Positions 26,162-35,367 are shown, counted from the stretch's first letter. The stretch: 64,000 nt of DNA from Pandoraea terrae (GCF_902459695.1 NZ_CABPRZ010000003.1:336714-400713), one strand, 5' to 3'. Numbers and translations are program-made. Notes: generated from the sequence alone by a model not told the origin.

Positions 26162-27748
26162 ATGCCGATTCAATCGCAGGTCAAGAAGAACCTTTACAAG
26201 GACTCGGTCGCGCTCATGCTGATCTGTCAGCAAGTGATCGCGCGCACCGGCGTCAAGCGCACCACGCTGCTGATGGGCACGCGCGGCAACAAGGACATCC
26301 TGGCGCAAGCGAATCTGCTTCAGGCCGAGGTCGAGGCGGCGCTGCCGAGCGACATCATGATCATCGTCGAGGATGACGCCCAGGACGTCATCGAGGCCGC
26401 ATTGCGCGAGGTCGACGTGTTGATCGAGGGCGAGGATGTGCCCAAGGGCAGCCAGGCGGAAGCCGTTCGTCCGCCGCGTTCGCTTGCCATGGGGGTGTCC
26501 CGCGGCGACGCGGTCAACATCGCGCAGATTTCGGTGCCGGGCGCCTACGCCGGCGCCGAGGCGATCAAGGCGCTGCGGCTGGGTTTGTCCGTATTCCTGT
26601 TTTCCGACAATGTACCCATCGAGCAGGAGCGCGCCATCAAGCAACTGGCGGCAAAGAAAGGACTGCTGGTGATGGGGCCCGACTGCGGAACCGCCATTCT
26701 GAACGGCGTGCCGCTCGGTTTCGCCAACGTTGTGCGGCGCGGCCGGATCGGCATCGTGGCAGCGTCAGGCACAGGGCTGCAGGAAGTGGCGACCCAGATC
26801 CATCGTCTCGGCGAAGGCATTTCGCACGCGATCGGCACCGGCGGACGCGATGTCTACGAGGAGATTGGCGCAAGCACCATGCGGCAGGGGCTCGACCTCC
26901 TGGCCAAGGACGCTGCGACCGATGTCATCGTGATCGTCTCGAAGCCGCCTGCGCAGCGTGTTACGGAGCGGATCATGGCACTGGCGTCGGACATCCGCAA
27001 GCCGGTGGTCGTGCTGTTCCTCGGGAGTGATGCGGGAGGCCATGCGGCGAATGGCGGCGTATATCCGGTCGGCACCCTCGAAGCGGCTGCCGGCGTCGCC
27101 GTGGCGCTGGCGCGCGGCATGTCGGGCGCCGACGTCGCGGCCGGGATATCGGTCGAGACGGCGCCGCCGGCCGTCGATACCGCCAAGTTCGGGGCGACGC
27201 AGCGTTACTTGCGTGCACTGTACTCGGGCGGCACGTTCTGCGCCGAGACGCAGGTGATCTGGCGCGAAGCCGGCATTCGGACGTTCTCGAATACTGCGCT
27301 CGACGAGGACAACGCACTGGCCGATCCCCTGCAGAGCCGGGAGCACTCGGCGATCGACCTCGGTGACGACGTCTTCACGGTGGGCCGGCCCCATCCGATG
27401 ATCGATAGCACATTGCGCGTCGAGCGACTGCTGCAGGAAGCGCGGGATCCGTCGGTCGCCGTCGTGGTGCTCGACGTCGTACTTGGCTATGGCAGTCATG
27501 AAGATCCGGCCGGCGCGTTGGCGCCGGCGATCGTCGAGGCGCGCCGTCTGGCCCGTCAGGAAGGCCGTGAGCTGGCGATTGTCAGCTTCGTCTGCGGCAC
27601 CGAAGACGACCCGCAGCGTTTGTCCGTGCAACGCGCCAAGTTGCAGGACGCCGGCGCCATGCTCGTGACCGGCTCCACGGCCGCGGCACGCCTCGCGGCG
27701 GCGATCGCCATCCGTCTCGACAGCGCGCGGCAAACCCGGGGGAACTGA
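26162..27748 (+). CDS. allF: FdrA/AllF-like subunit of oxamate carbamoyltransferase-type enzyme
   Basis: A 528-residue protein of the FdrA family, with the fold of ADP-forming acyl-CoA synthetases (succinyl-CoA ligase alpha and beta-like parts). Recognisable segments are MGPDCGTAIL, GIVAASGTGLQEV and DAGGHAANGG. In E. coli FdrA (AllF) works with YlbE (AllG) and YlbF (AllH) as oxamate carbamoyltransferase in allantoin breakdown. GGAGAGG precedes the ATG. It is followed after one base by the AllG-like gene, then carbamate kinase, AllH-like and a second AllG-like gene. The actual substrate here is not known, since no allantoinase or ureidoglycolate genes are present in the window. Confidence 0.9.
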   Translation: MPIQSQVKKNLYKDSVALMLICQQVIARTGVKRTTLLMGTRGNKDILAQANLLQAEVEAALPSDIMIIVEDDAQDVIEAALREVDVLIEGEDVPKGSQAEAVRPPRSLAMGVSRGDAVNIAQISVPGAYAGAEAIKALRLGLSVFLFSDNVPIEQERAIKQLAAKKGLLVMGPDCGTAILNGVPLGFANVVRRGRIGIVAASGTGLQEVATQIHRLGEGISHAIGTGGRDVYEEIGASTMRQGLDLLAKDAATDVIVIVSKPPAQRVTERIMALASDIRKPVVVLFLGSDAGGHAANGGVYPVGTLEAAAGVAVALARGMSGADVAAGISVETAPPAVDTAKFGATQRYLRALYSGGTFCAETQVIWREAGIRTFSNTALDEDNALADPLQSREHSAIDLGDDVFTVGRPHPMIDSTLRVERLLQEARDPSVAVVVLDVVLGYGSHEDPAGALAPAIVEARRLARQEGRELAIVSFVCGTEDDPQRLSVQRAKLQDAGAMLVTGSTAAARLAAAIAIRLDSARQTRGN

Positions 27749-27749
27749 C

Positions 27750-29228
27750 ATGAGCAAGCACCTGCTTGACAAGCCGCTGTCGGTACTGAGCCTCGGGGTT
27801 GCGACGCTGGACGCAGGCGCCAGCGCCGGCGGTGCGACGCTCGCACACCTCGATTGGCAACCCGCCGGCGACGGCGATCCGGAACTCAGTTGGCAATTGG
27901 CGAGCCTGATCGGCGATCCCGATGACCCCGATTGCGCCGGTTCGCGCGTGGATCGCGCCAATGCGGAAGCGGTCAGCCGAGTGATTGCCGCCGAGCCCGT
28001 CTGGGTCGACGTCGCGTTACACGCCAGCGAAGTCTGGCCTGACATGGGGCGCACGTTATTGCACGCAGGCCCGCCGATCGCGTGGCGTGATATGTGCGGT
28101 CCGATGCGCGGCGCGGTGGTCGGCGCGGCGCTTTACGAGGGCTGGGCCGACACGCCTGACGAGGCCGAGCGCCTGGCCGACAGCGGCGCGATCCGCTTCG
28201 CGCCCTGCCACGAATGGGGCGCCGTGGGGCCGATGGCAGGGATCATATCGCCGTCGATGCCGCTGTTCGTGGTCGAGAATCGTGCTGCCGGGAATCGCGC
28301 CTACGCGCCGATGATGGAGTCAGGCGGTGCCAAGACATTGCGCTTCGGCGCCTACGCGCCGGAAGTCCTGGCGGGGTTGCGGTGGCTGGAAACGGTCATG
28401 GCGCCGACGCTCAAGGCGGTTGTCACGGCGTCGCCGGACGGTTGGCCGCTCAAGCCGGTGATGGCGCAGGCGCTGCATATGGGCGACGACGTTCACAACC
28501 GCAACACCGCTGCAAGTCTGGCGCTGCTGCGCTGGGTCGCCCAGGGACTGGTCAATACGGATATTGCGCGCAGCGAGGCGGTCGCGGCGTTGCGGGTCAT
28601 GCGCGCCGACGACATGTTCTTCCTGAGCCTGTCCATGGCGGCGTGCAAGGCCACGATGGACGCAGCCCACGGCGTGCCGCACAGCAGCCTGGTGACCGCG
28701 ATGGCGCGCAACGGCGTCAACGTCGGCGTGCGGGTGAGCGGGCTGGGCGAGCAATGGTTCACCGGGCCGGCCGACATCCCTGTGGGTCTTTATCTGCCGG
28801 GCTTCTCCGAGGCGGATGCGAATCCCGACATCGGCGACAGCGCCATCACCGAAACCGCCGGACTTGGCGCGTTTGCCATGGCTGCCGCGCCAGCGATGGT
28901 GCAGTTCGTTGGCGGCACGCCGCAAGACGCGCTGCGCTATTCGCGCGATATGGCGACGATCTCGGTGGCGCGCAACCCCGGCTTTACGCTGCCCGCGCTC
29001 GACTTCATCGGCGCCCCTGTCGGCATCGATGTACGGCGTGTGCTCGACGACGGGATGCGTCCCGTCATCAACACGGCGACGGCACACAAGCAGCCCGGCA
29101 TGGGCATCATCGGGGCAGGCATCGTGCAGGCGCCGCTGCGTTGCTTTACGACGGCAGTGGCCGCGCTGGCCGAACAATGCGCGCAGAACGATCGAAATGA
29201 ATCTGCCGGCTCTGCCGGGCGGCGATGA
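27750..29228 (+). CDS. allG: DUF1116 / AllG (YlbE)-like protein, first copy
   Basis: A 492-residue protein of the DUF1116 family (YlbE/AllG), one of three subunits of oxamate carbamoyltransferase in E. coli. Typical segments are the ASEVWPDMGRTLLHAGPPI stretch, CGPMRGAVVGA and GIISPSMPLFVVEN, plus the Cys-Lys-containing AACKATMDAAHGV. The start is one base after the allF stop, giving tight coupling. A second, clearly homologous gene lies at 31185-32624. The individual catalytic role of the subunit is not established. Confidence 0.9.
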   Translation: MSKHLLDKPLSVLSLGVATLDAGASAGGATLAHLDWQPAGDGDPELSWQLASLIGDPDDPDCAGSRVDRANAEAVSRVIAAEPVWVDVALHASEVWPDMGRTLLHAGPPIAWRDMCGPMRGAVVGAALYEGWADTPDEAERLADSGAIRFAPCHEWGAVGPMAGIISPSMPLFVVENRAAGNRAYAPMMESGGAKTLRFGAYAPEVLAGLRWLETVMAPTLKAVVTASPDGWPLKPVMAQALHMGDDVHNRNTAASLALLRWVAQGLVNTDIARSEAVAALRVMRADDMFFLSLSMAACKATMDAAHGVPHSSLVTAMARNGVNVGVRVSGLGEQWFTGPADIPVGLYLPGFSEADANPDIGDSAITETAGLGAFAMAAAPAMVQFVGGTPQDALRYSRDMATISVARNPGFTLPALDFIGAPVGIDVRRVLDDGMRPVINTATAHKQPGMGIIGAGIVQAPLRCFTTAVAALAEQCAQNDRNESAGSAGRR

Positions 29229-29238
29229 GGAGTGCATG

Positions 29239-30189
29239 ATGACCATGGATCAACAACGCGTTCTGGTGGCGTTCGGCGGAAACGCCTGCTATCCGCCCAA
29301 CATCAAGGGCACGGCCGAAGAGCAGTTCTCGCTGATCGCCCAGGCCTGCGAGCATCTGGTGCGTATCCTGCAGGGTGGCTACCGGCTCGTGCTCACGCAT
29401 GGCAACGGCCCCGTCGTCGGCAACATCCTGTTTCGGATGGCGCGCACGGCGCAGGAACTGGAGCCGATGCCGATGGACGTCTGCGTCGCGCATTCGCAAG
29501 GGGGCATGGGCTACATGCTCCAGCAATCGCTGCTCAATGCGATGCGTTCGGCGGGCATGACGGACAGCGTGACATCGATCGTCACACAGGTTGAGGTGGA
29601 CGCCGGCGACCCGGCGTTCGCGAATCCGACCAAACCCGTCGGCAAGTTCTTCAGTGCCGCCGAGGCCGACAAGCTCAGTCAAGGTACGGGGTGGCAGTTC
29701 GTCGAGGATTCGGGCCGCGGCTACCGCCGTGTCGTTGCATCGCCCGCGCCGCGGAGAATTCTCGATGTGCCGGCGATCGAGGCGCTATTGGCCGCCGGAG
29801 TGATTCCCATCGCCGGCGGTGGGGGCGGGATCCCTGTCGTACGCGATGGCGCGGGTGACCTGCACGGCGTGGCTGCCGTGATCGACAAGGATTTCACCAG
29901 CGCGATGCTGGCCGCCGAGCTCGGCGCCGGCACGCTGGTGATGTTGACCGGCGTGGAGCGGGTTGCACTCGATTTCGGCAAGCCGACACAGCGCTTTCTC
30001 GACCAGATCGATGCCGCCGAAGCGCGACGCCATATGCGCGACGGACAGTTCCCACCCGGCAGCATGGGGCCGAAAATCGCGGCGGCGCTGCAATACCTCG
30101 AGGCAGGCGGCAAGACCGCCGTCATCACGTCGCTCGACCGTGCCTTCGACGCACTGCGCGGTGAGGCGGGCACACGCATTGTCGCGTAG
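29239..30189 (+). CDS. allK: Carbamate kinase (AllK/ArcC type)
   Basis: A 316-residue carbamate kinase transferring phosphate from carbamoyl phosphate to ADP. Motifs are FGGNACYPPN, VLTHGNGPVVGN, the GGGGGIPVV loop, VIDKDFTSAMLA and PGSMGPKIAAA, all as in the ArcC family. The ATG at 29239 is six bases after GAGGAG; neighbouring ATGs at 29236 and 29245 are possible. It lies 10 bases after the AllG-like gene and 14 before the AllH-like gene. In E. coli, YbcF (AllK) plays this role in allantoin fermentation. Here it turns carbamoyl phosphate made by the upstream enzyme into ATP, ammonia and CO2. Confidence 0.95.
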   Translation: MTMDQQRVLVAFGGNACYPPNIKGTAEEQFSLIAQACEHLVRILQGGYRLVLTHGNGPVVGNILFRMARTAQELEPMPMDVCVAHSQGGMGYMLQQSLLNAMRSAGMTDSVTSIVTQVEVDAGDPAFANPTKPVGKFFSAAEADKLSQGTGWQFVEDSGRGYRRVVASPAPRRILDVPAIEALLAAGVIPIAGGGGGIPVVRDGAGDLHGVAAVIDKDFTSAMLAAELGAGTLVMLTGVERVALDFGKPTQRFLDQIDAAEARRHMRDGQFPPGSMGPKIAAALQYLEAGGKTAVITSLDRAFDALRGEAGTRIVA

Positions 30190-30203
30190 GACGGGGGCAG
30201 CGC

Positions 30204-31091
30204 GTGAACCCTTCCATCCAGGCTATCGGCGCACGGGCCTACCGGGCCTTGGTGCGCAGCGATGGTGTTGCGTTACCGTTGCCGGCGTTTCCGCGCGCGA
30301 GCTATCTCGACGCGGACGGCGAGTTGATCTGGATCGGCGTGGGCGTCACGGTGACGCACCCGCGTGCCGTGATGCTCGATCGGCCCTGGTGTGCCGATGC
30401 CGGACCGCAGCGCTTCGAATTGCGCGACACCCGGCCATGCCGTCCGAGTGTCCCGGCTTGGCCGCGCGAGTATGCGGCGCGCGTGGCTGCGGCCGATACC
30501 GTTTATCTCGACACGCGGTTTGCCGAGGTGTGCCGGATGATGATCGACGACGTCCTGGGGGGCGCAGAACCGCAGGGCCTCGGCGCGGCGTTGGCGGGAG
30601 AGGCGCTGGCGTTTCCGCTCGACCTTGGCGTCCGGCATTTCGAACGGCTTGCCCTCGCGTATCGCGCCAATGATCCGGAGGGCGTTGGTGAGGCGGCGCT
30701 GCCGTTGCTCGGCTTTGGTCCTGGCCTCACACCGTCGGGTGACGATTTCGTCGGCGCATCGCTATTCGGCCGGCGCTTGCGCGACCCGGCCCGGTTCGTG
30801 GCGCCTGCGGGCCCCTGGTTGGCGACTGTGGAGGGCTTGATCGCAGCGGCGCGCGACGCGGGTCACGAAATCAGCGCGGCGCTGTTTGCCGATCTTGCGC
30901 GCGGCGAGAGTTTTGCGTCGCTGCATCGGCTCGGCCTGTGCATTGCGGCGTGCCTTGACGAATCGGCGGGCTCACGTGCCGACGTTGCCACCGCTGCGCG
31001 CGAGCTGGTGTCGATCGGCCGCTCGTCGGGTTGGGACATGCTGGCCGGCTTCATCACCGGACTGACGGGGCAGTCGTTCTGCCTGAAATAG
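30204..31091 (+). CDS. allH: DUF2877 / AllH (YlbF)-like protein
   Basis: A 295-residue DUF2877-family protein. The family signature GLTPSGDDFVGA is present, with a C-terminal helical region (SSGWDMLAGFITGL). In E. coli the homologue YlbF (AllH) is the third subunit of oxamate carbamoyltransferase. The start is a GTG at 30204, 14 bases after the carbamate kinase stop, preceded by a GGGGG box. Its presence completes the F-G-H set, so the locus encodes a full carbamoyltransferase of this class. Confidence 0.87.
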   Translation: MNPSIQAIGARAYRALVRSDGVALPLPAFPRASYLDADGELIWIGVGVTVTHPRAVMLDRPWCADAGPQRFELRDTRPCRPSVPAWPREYAARVAAADTVYLDTRFAEVCRMMIDDVLGGAEPQGLGAALAGEALAFPLDLGVRHFERLALAYRANDPEGVGEAALPLLGFGPGLTPSGDDFVGASLFGRRLRDPARFVAPAGPWLATVEGLIAAARDAGHEISAALFADLARGESFASLHRLGLCIAACLDESAGSRADVATAARELVSIGRSSGWDMLAGFITGLTGQSFCLK

Positions 31092-31184
31092 GCGCGCAAC
31101 GCTGCCAACGCGCCGAGGTAGCGCTCGAATCGAGGCGCCAAGACGCGCATTGACGACATTCAATCCATTCAATGGAGAAACACA

Positions 31185-32624
31185 ATGGCAAATTCGCTGC
31201 TCAATGACAAAATTTCGGTGGTGAACGTCGGTGTGGAGGGCTTTTTGCACAGCGTCACCGATCATGGCGGCGCGGCGTTGCATCTCGACTGGCGCCCGGC
31301 CGGTGACGGTGACCCCGCATTGAGTTGGGCGGTCGCCGGCATCGCCGCCGATGCCGATGACGCCGATGCACCGGGCGCGCGTGTCGACGCCGCCAATGCG
31401 CGCGCCGCGCAACAAATGATTCTCGCGCAGCCGATGCTCGTCGATATCGCGTTGCATGCGCGCGACGTCTGGCCGGAAATGGGCAGGACATTGCTTCATG
31501 CGGGCGCACCCGTCGCTTGGGAGCGCATGTGCGGGCCGATGCAAGGTGCGATGATCGGCGCGCTGCTTTACGAAGGCTGGGCGAAGTCCGCCGACACGGC
31601 GCGCGCGATGCTCGCCAGCGGAGAGATTGCCTTCGCGTCCTGCCACGATTGGCAGGCCGTCGGGCCGATGAGCGGCATCATTTCGCCGTCGATGCCGCTG
31701 TTCGTGGTGCGTAACGCAACCGACGGCAACGTCGCCTACACGAACATGAGCGAAGGCATCGGCCGGGTGTTGCGATTCGGCGCGAATAGCGAGGAGGTGC
31801 TCGACCGTCTGCGCTGGATCGAGCGTGTGCTTGCGCCGGGGCTCAAGGTCGCCGTGAACGCCATCGACGGCGGCATCGAGCTCAAGCCGATTCAGTCGCA
31901 AGCGTTGTTGATGGGAGATGAGGTGCATAGCCGAAACAGCGCAGCGACGTTGCTGTTCTTCGCGGCGATCGCCGTGCCGCTCATCGAGAGCGATTTCGAC
32001 CGCGCGGGGGTGAGGGAAATCCTGAACTTCGTCGGCAACACTTCCCAGTTTTTCCTGAACTTGTCGATGGCTTCCTGCAAGGCGACGATGGATGCGGCGC
32101 ACGGCATCGAAGGCAGCAGCATCGTGACGGCAATGGCGCGCAACGGCGTGACGACGGCGATCCGGGTGAGCGGCCTTGGCGCGCGCTGGTTCGAGGCGCC
32201 GTCGGACAAGCCGGTTGGGCTGTATTTTCCGGGCTTTTCGGGTGACGACGCGAACTCCGACCTGGGCGACAGCGCGATTACCGAGACGACGGGCTTTGGC
32301 GGCTTTTCGCTCGCCGCATCGCCGGCCCTTGTGCAGCTTGTCGGCGGCACGGTGACGGAGGCGGTGTCGTACTCGCAGGAGATGTACGACATCACGCACA
32401 CGCGCAATCCGGCGATGTCGCTGCCATTGCTCGATTTCCTTGGCGCGCCGACGGGCATCGACATTCGGCGCGTGGTGGAGACGGGCATCCGGCCCGTGAT
32501 TACGACCGGCATCGCGCACCGCGAGGCTGGCGTGGGCCAGATCGGCGCCGGTATTGTGCGTGCGCCGATGGGCTGTTTCTCGGCAGCGGCGATGGCGTTG
32601 GCGCAGTCGTACGGCGTGGCGTGA
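31185..32624 (+). CDS. DUF1116 / AllG (YlbE)-like protein, second copy
   Basis: A 479-residue DUF1116 protein homologous to the first copy along its full length. Shared segments include ARDVWPEMGRTLLHAGAPV, CGPMQGAMIGA, GIISPSMPLFVVRN, ASCKATMDAAHGI and the final GAGIVxAPxxCF. It starts 93 bases after the AllH-like gene with GGAG upstream. A second copy is not part of the E. coli set. It may form an alternative enzyme with a different acceptor, or a heteromeric complex. Substitutions between the copies occur throughout, so this is not a recent duplication. Confidence 0.9.
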   Translation: MANSLLNDKISVVNVGVEGFLHSVTDHGGAALHLDWRPAGDGDPALSWAVAGIAADADDADAPGARVDAANARAAQQMILAQPMLVDIALHARDVWPEMGRTLLHAGAPVAWERMCGPMQGAMIGALLYEGWAKSADTARAMLASGEIAFASCHDWQAVGPMSGIISPSMPLFVVRNATDGNVAYTNMSEGIGRVLRFGANSEEVLDRLRWIERVLAPGLKVAVNAIDGGIELKPIQSQALLMGDEVHSRNSAATLLFFAAIAVPLIESDFDRAGVREILNFVGNTSQFFLNLSMASCKATMDAAHGIEGSSIVTAMARNGVTTAIRVSGLGARWFEAPSDKPVGLYFPGFSGDDANSDLGDSAITETTGFGGFSLAASPALVQLVGGTVTEAVSYSQEMYDITHTRNPAMSLPLLDFLGAPTGIDIRRVVETGIRPVITTGIAHREAGVGQIGAGIVRAPMGCFSAAAMALAQSYGVA

Positions 32625-32810
32625 AGCGGGATGCGTCGGGCGGCGCGAGACGTTCCATGTTCCGCGCTGCGCGCTTGCTGATGCGACCGAACCGCGACAT
32701 CGTCCATCGCGTCCATTGCCAAGCACACGTCAGGCCTGCCTCCACAACCGGTTATCATGTGCGCACATCGGAATCCACCGCGCCGTTGCGCCACATTGGC
32801 TGGAGAACTC

Positions 32811-34064
32811 ATGGCCTCAATTCACGAAAGCGCCAGCATGGCGCTGTTTTGCGACTTTGAAAACGTCGCGCTCGGCGTTCGCGATGCGAAGTTCGAGAAG
32901 TTCGACATCAAGCCGGTTCTCGAACGGCTACTGCTCAAGGGAAGCATTGTCGTCAAGAAGGCCTATTGCGACTGGGACCGTTACAAAGGGTTCAAGGCGA
33001 CCATGCACGAAGCCAGTTTCGAGCTGATCGAGATCCCGCACGTGCGCCAGTCGGGTAAGAATTCGGCGGATATCCGGTTGGTCGTCGACGCGCTCGATCT
33101 TTGTTACACGAAGTCGCACGTCGATACGTTCGTCATCATCAGTGGGGACTCGGATTTTTCTCCCCTGGTTTCGAAGTTGCGCGAAAACGCGAAGAAGGTT
33201 ATCGGCGTCGGCGTGAAGAATTCGACTTCCGATCTTCTGGTCGCCAACTGCGACGAATTCATCTTCTACGACGACCTCGTACGCGAACAGCAACGTGCAA
33301 TCGCCAAGCGCGAGCAAGGTAAGGCAAGCGGGACGGCCAAGCGTGCGAGTGACGAAGACAGGCAACCGAAACAGGAACTGGAAACGCGCAAGGCGGAAGC
33401 CATTGCGCTTACCGTGGAAACCTTCGAGGCGCTCGCCTCCGAGCGCGGCGAGAGCGGAAAGATCTGGGCGTCGGTGTTGAAAAGCGCGATCAAGCGCCGC
33501 AAGCCCGACTTCAGCGAGTCTTACTACGGCTTTCGCGCCTTCGGCAACCTGCTTGATGAGGCGCAATCGCGTGGTCTGCTGGAAGTGGGGCGCGACGATA
33601 AATCCGGCGCGTTTGTCTATCGGCCCCATCAGGGCGCAGCAGCGGACCTCGTCAAGCAGCGCGAATCACCTGCAGTTGTGAAAGACGCCGGACCCGCAGC
33701 CCAATCCGCCGGCGATAGCGGCCGCCGCAAGAGCCGAAGCGCCCGGAAGCAGGTTTCCCAGCAGGCGCCGATGACCGCAGACGCCACGTTGGAAGCACCG
33801 GCGGCGGTCGTCGAGCCGAGGTTGCCCGAGCCCGGCACGCCGAGCGAAACAGAGGCGGAGAGGGCGCCGGCGCCCCGCCGCAGACGCAAAACCGCCGCAA
33901 AGAATATGGACGCGGTCGTCGAGCAGACGAGCCGCAAGGAGATTTCCGAAGCAGAGCCATCAGCGGACCCGGCGACCGACATCAAGCCCGCAAAGGCGCC
34001 GCGCAAATCCCCCTCGCGGACCGGTCGTTCGCGCAAGGCAGTGGCTGAGGGGGGCGGACGATAA
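32811..34064 (+). CDS. NYN (LabA-like) domain protein with LOTUS/OST-HTH domain
   Basis: A 417-residue protein. Residues 8-155 form a PIN-like NYN domain with the acidic residues of a nuclease site (FCDFEN, the ADIRLVVDALD segment and ISGDSDFSPLV). Residues about 205-270 match the OST-HTH/LOTUS domain (SGKIWASVLKSAIKRRKPDF, then GLLEVG). The last 145 residues are Ala/Pro/Lys/Arg-rich and probably disordered, likely binding nucleic acid. The NYN-LOTUS pairing suggests an RNA-processing role; the target is unknown. The ATG at 32811 follows TGGAGA. It is apparently monocistronic and convergent with the lipoprotein genes. Confidence 0.88.
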   Translation: MASIHESASMALFCDFENVALGVRDAKFEKFDIKPVLERLLLKGSIVVKKAYCDWDRYKGFKATMHEASFELIEIPHVRQSGKNSADIRLVVDALDLCYTKSHVDTFVIISGDSDFSPLVSKLRENAKKVIGVGVKNSTSDLLVANCDEFIFYDDLVREQQRAIAKREQGKASGTAKRASDEDRQPKQELETRKAEAIALTVETFEALASERGESGKIWASVLKSAIKRRKPDFSESYYGFRAFGNLLDEAQSRGLLEVGRDDKSGAFVYRPHQGAAADLVKQRESPAVVKDAGPAAQSAGDSGRRKSRSARKQVSQQAPMTADATLEAPAAVVEPRLPEPGTPSETEAERAPAPRRRRKTAAKNMDAVVEQTSRKEISEAEPSADPATDIKPAKAPRKSPSRTGRSRKAVAEGGGR

Positions 34065-34107
34065 CGCGCTCCAGCATCAGCACTTTCCGGCCCTCATACC
34101 GGCAGGC

Positions 34108-34515
34108 CTACCGCCCATTTGTCGCCGCGCTGCGTCTGATCGTTTCCGGCGACAGGCTGGAAAACCAGATATAGCCGTCGTAGCGGCCATCCTTGATGAA
34201 AACGAACATGAAAAGCCGCCTGTCGTCTTCCTGACCGCCCTCCTCGTAGTAGTACTGCCACGCCGTGCGCGGGCTTTCGCCAAGCGGCAGCATTTCGCGG
34301 CCTTTGCCGAACGGTGGCCCCAGTACGCGCTCGACGTCCGTGGCCGTCGACTGCCCGATAACCAGCTTGTTTTCAAGAGCAGCAGGGTCCACTGGCGCTC
34401 CGGCAATCACTTTTACCGCGGCACATCCGCCGAGCCAAAATACACACGCGCCGACGATGCACGTCGCCATCTGGAAGAGCGCAATTCGCATGCGGAGGAT
34501 TGAGCGGAATTTCAT
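34108..34515 (-). CDS. BamE/SmpA-like lipoprotein, third of three tandem copies
   Basis: A 135-residue lipoprotein with lipobox WLGGC after a long signal peptide. The mature part has the SmpA/OmlA-like pattern (VIGQSTATDVERVLG, PPFGKG), then WQYYYEEG and a C-terminal FIKDGRYDGYIWFS strand. It shares this layout with the two genes upstream (34512-34883 and 34893-35315). The ATG at 34515 overlaps the stop of the preceding gene as ATGA. BamE-like folds usually bind outer-membrane proteins or peptidoglycan; the function of this set is unknown. Confidence 0.75.
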   Translation of the reverse strand: MKFRSILRMRIALFQMATCIVGACVFWLGGCAAVKVIAGAPVDPAALENKLVIGQSTATDVERVLGPPFGKGREMLPLGESPRTAWQYYYEEGGQEDDRRLFMFVFIKDGRYDGYIWFSSLSPETIRRSAATNGR

Positions 34516-34883
34516 TTCACTGGCTCCATCGAACCTTGCTTCGTGATTGCCTCCTCGCTTGCGAACCACATGTACCCGTCATAGCGATTATCGAGGAAGA
34601 ACACGAGCAGTATTTTCAGATCGACGGCCTTGCCATCGCTTTGTACGTATTCGTAGAACCATACATCTCGCGGCGCCAGGCTCGCTCTCACGCGCGCTGC
34701 CCCCTTGCCGCGCGGCTCTCCCAGCGTTTGCAATACGTCCGCCGGGCCGGCGACTCCCGGGGTAAGTGTTGACAGGCGTTCAACGCGCGGTGGCGTACCA
34801 TATTGCATCGTGATACAGCCGGCCAATACCAGCAACAAGCAAGCCGCTATGCACACGCGACGAAAGCTGACGTGAGGCCGCAT
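34512..34883 (-). CDS. BamE/SmpA-like lipoprotein, second of three
   Basis: A 123-residue lipoprotein with lipobox VLAGC. The mature region runs LTPGVAGPADVLQTLGEP, RGKG, a WFYEYV strand and FFLDNRYDGYMWFAS, the same layout as its two neighbours. It lies 10 bases after the first copy and overlaps the third copy by four bases (ATGA), so all three are co-translated. Outer-membrane location is predicted since the residue after the lipid Cys is not Asp. Confidence 0.77.
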   Translation of the reverse strand: MRPHVSFRRVCIAACLLLVLAGCITMQYGTPPRVERLSTLTPGVAGPADVLQTLGEPRGKGAARVRASLAPRDVWFYEYVQSDGKAVDLKILLVFFLDNRYDGYMWFASEEAITKQGSMEPVK

Positions 34884-34892
34884 GACGTTTCT

Positions 34893-35315
34893 CTAGTGCA
34901 CCCAGGCGTTAGCGTCGCCAGCGTTCGACGACCAAAGCATGCCGTCGTAGCGATCGTCTTGAAAGAACACCAGCAGGATTTGCTGGCGCATTGCCAGGTA
35001 GAGGCCTGTCGTTGCTCCGGGCACAAGGCTGGCGGCATTTTTTCGCTGCGAGGCAATGTCGATGACTTCAATGTCTTCGTAGTACCAGATCCGTCGTGGC
35101 TTGCCGATCTGCCCAAGTAAAAACTCACCGCGGCCATTGGGCTCTCCCAAAAACCGCTTTACGTCTTCCCGGGTCGAGACACCGCGCTCGAGACTGGCTT
35201 CGAGTCGCTGCATGTCATGAAACGCGCCGCTCGTGACCAACTTGGGTGTGGAACAACCGCTGAGCGCCAGCATGCCGGCAAGCATCAGCCATGCCTTGGA
35301 AGTGACGAGATTCAT
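34893..35315 (-). CDS. BamE/SmpA-like lipoprotein, first of three
   Basis: A 140-residue lipoprotein starting MNLVTSKAW with lipobox ALSGC. The mature part has LERGVSTREDVKRFLGEP, NGRG, the IWYYEDIEV strand and FFQDDRYDGMLWSSN, matching the two following genes. A longer reading frame overlapping the secreted-protein gene upstream is less likely, because the signal peptide begins at 35315. The gene lies 53 bases after the 241-residue secreted protein, so the four probably form one operon. Confidence 0.77.
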   Translation of the reverse strand: MNLVTSKAWLMLAGMLALSGCSTPKLVTSGAFHDMQRLEASLERGVSTREDVKRFLGEPNGRGEFLLGQIGKPRRIWYYEDIEVIDIASQRKNAASLVPGATTGLYLAMRQQILLVFFQDDRYDGMLWSSNAGDANAWVH

Positions 35316-35367
35316 GGATGCATCTCCCGTGTTACGTGCTTCCTCTGACTTCGCCAAGCTGGCATGA

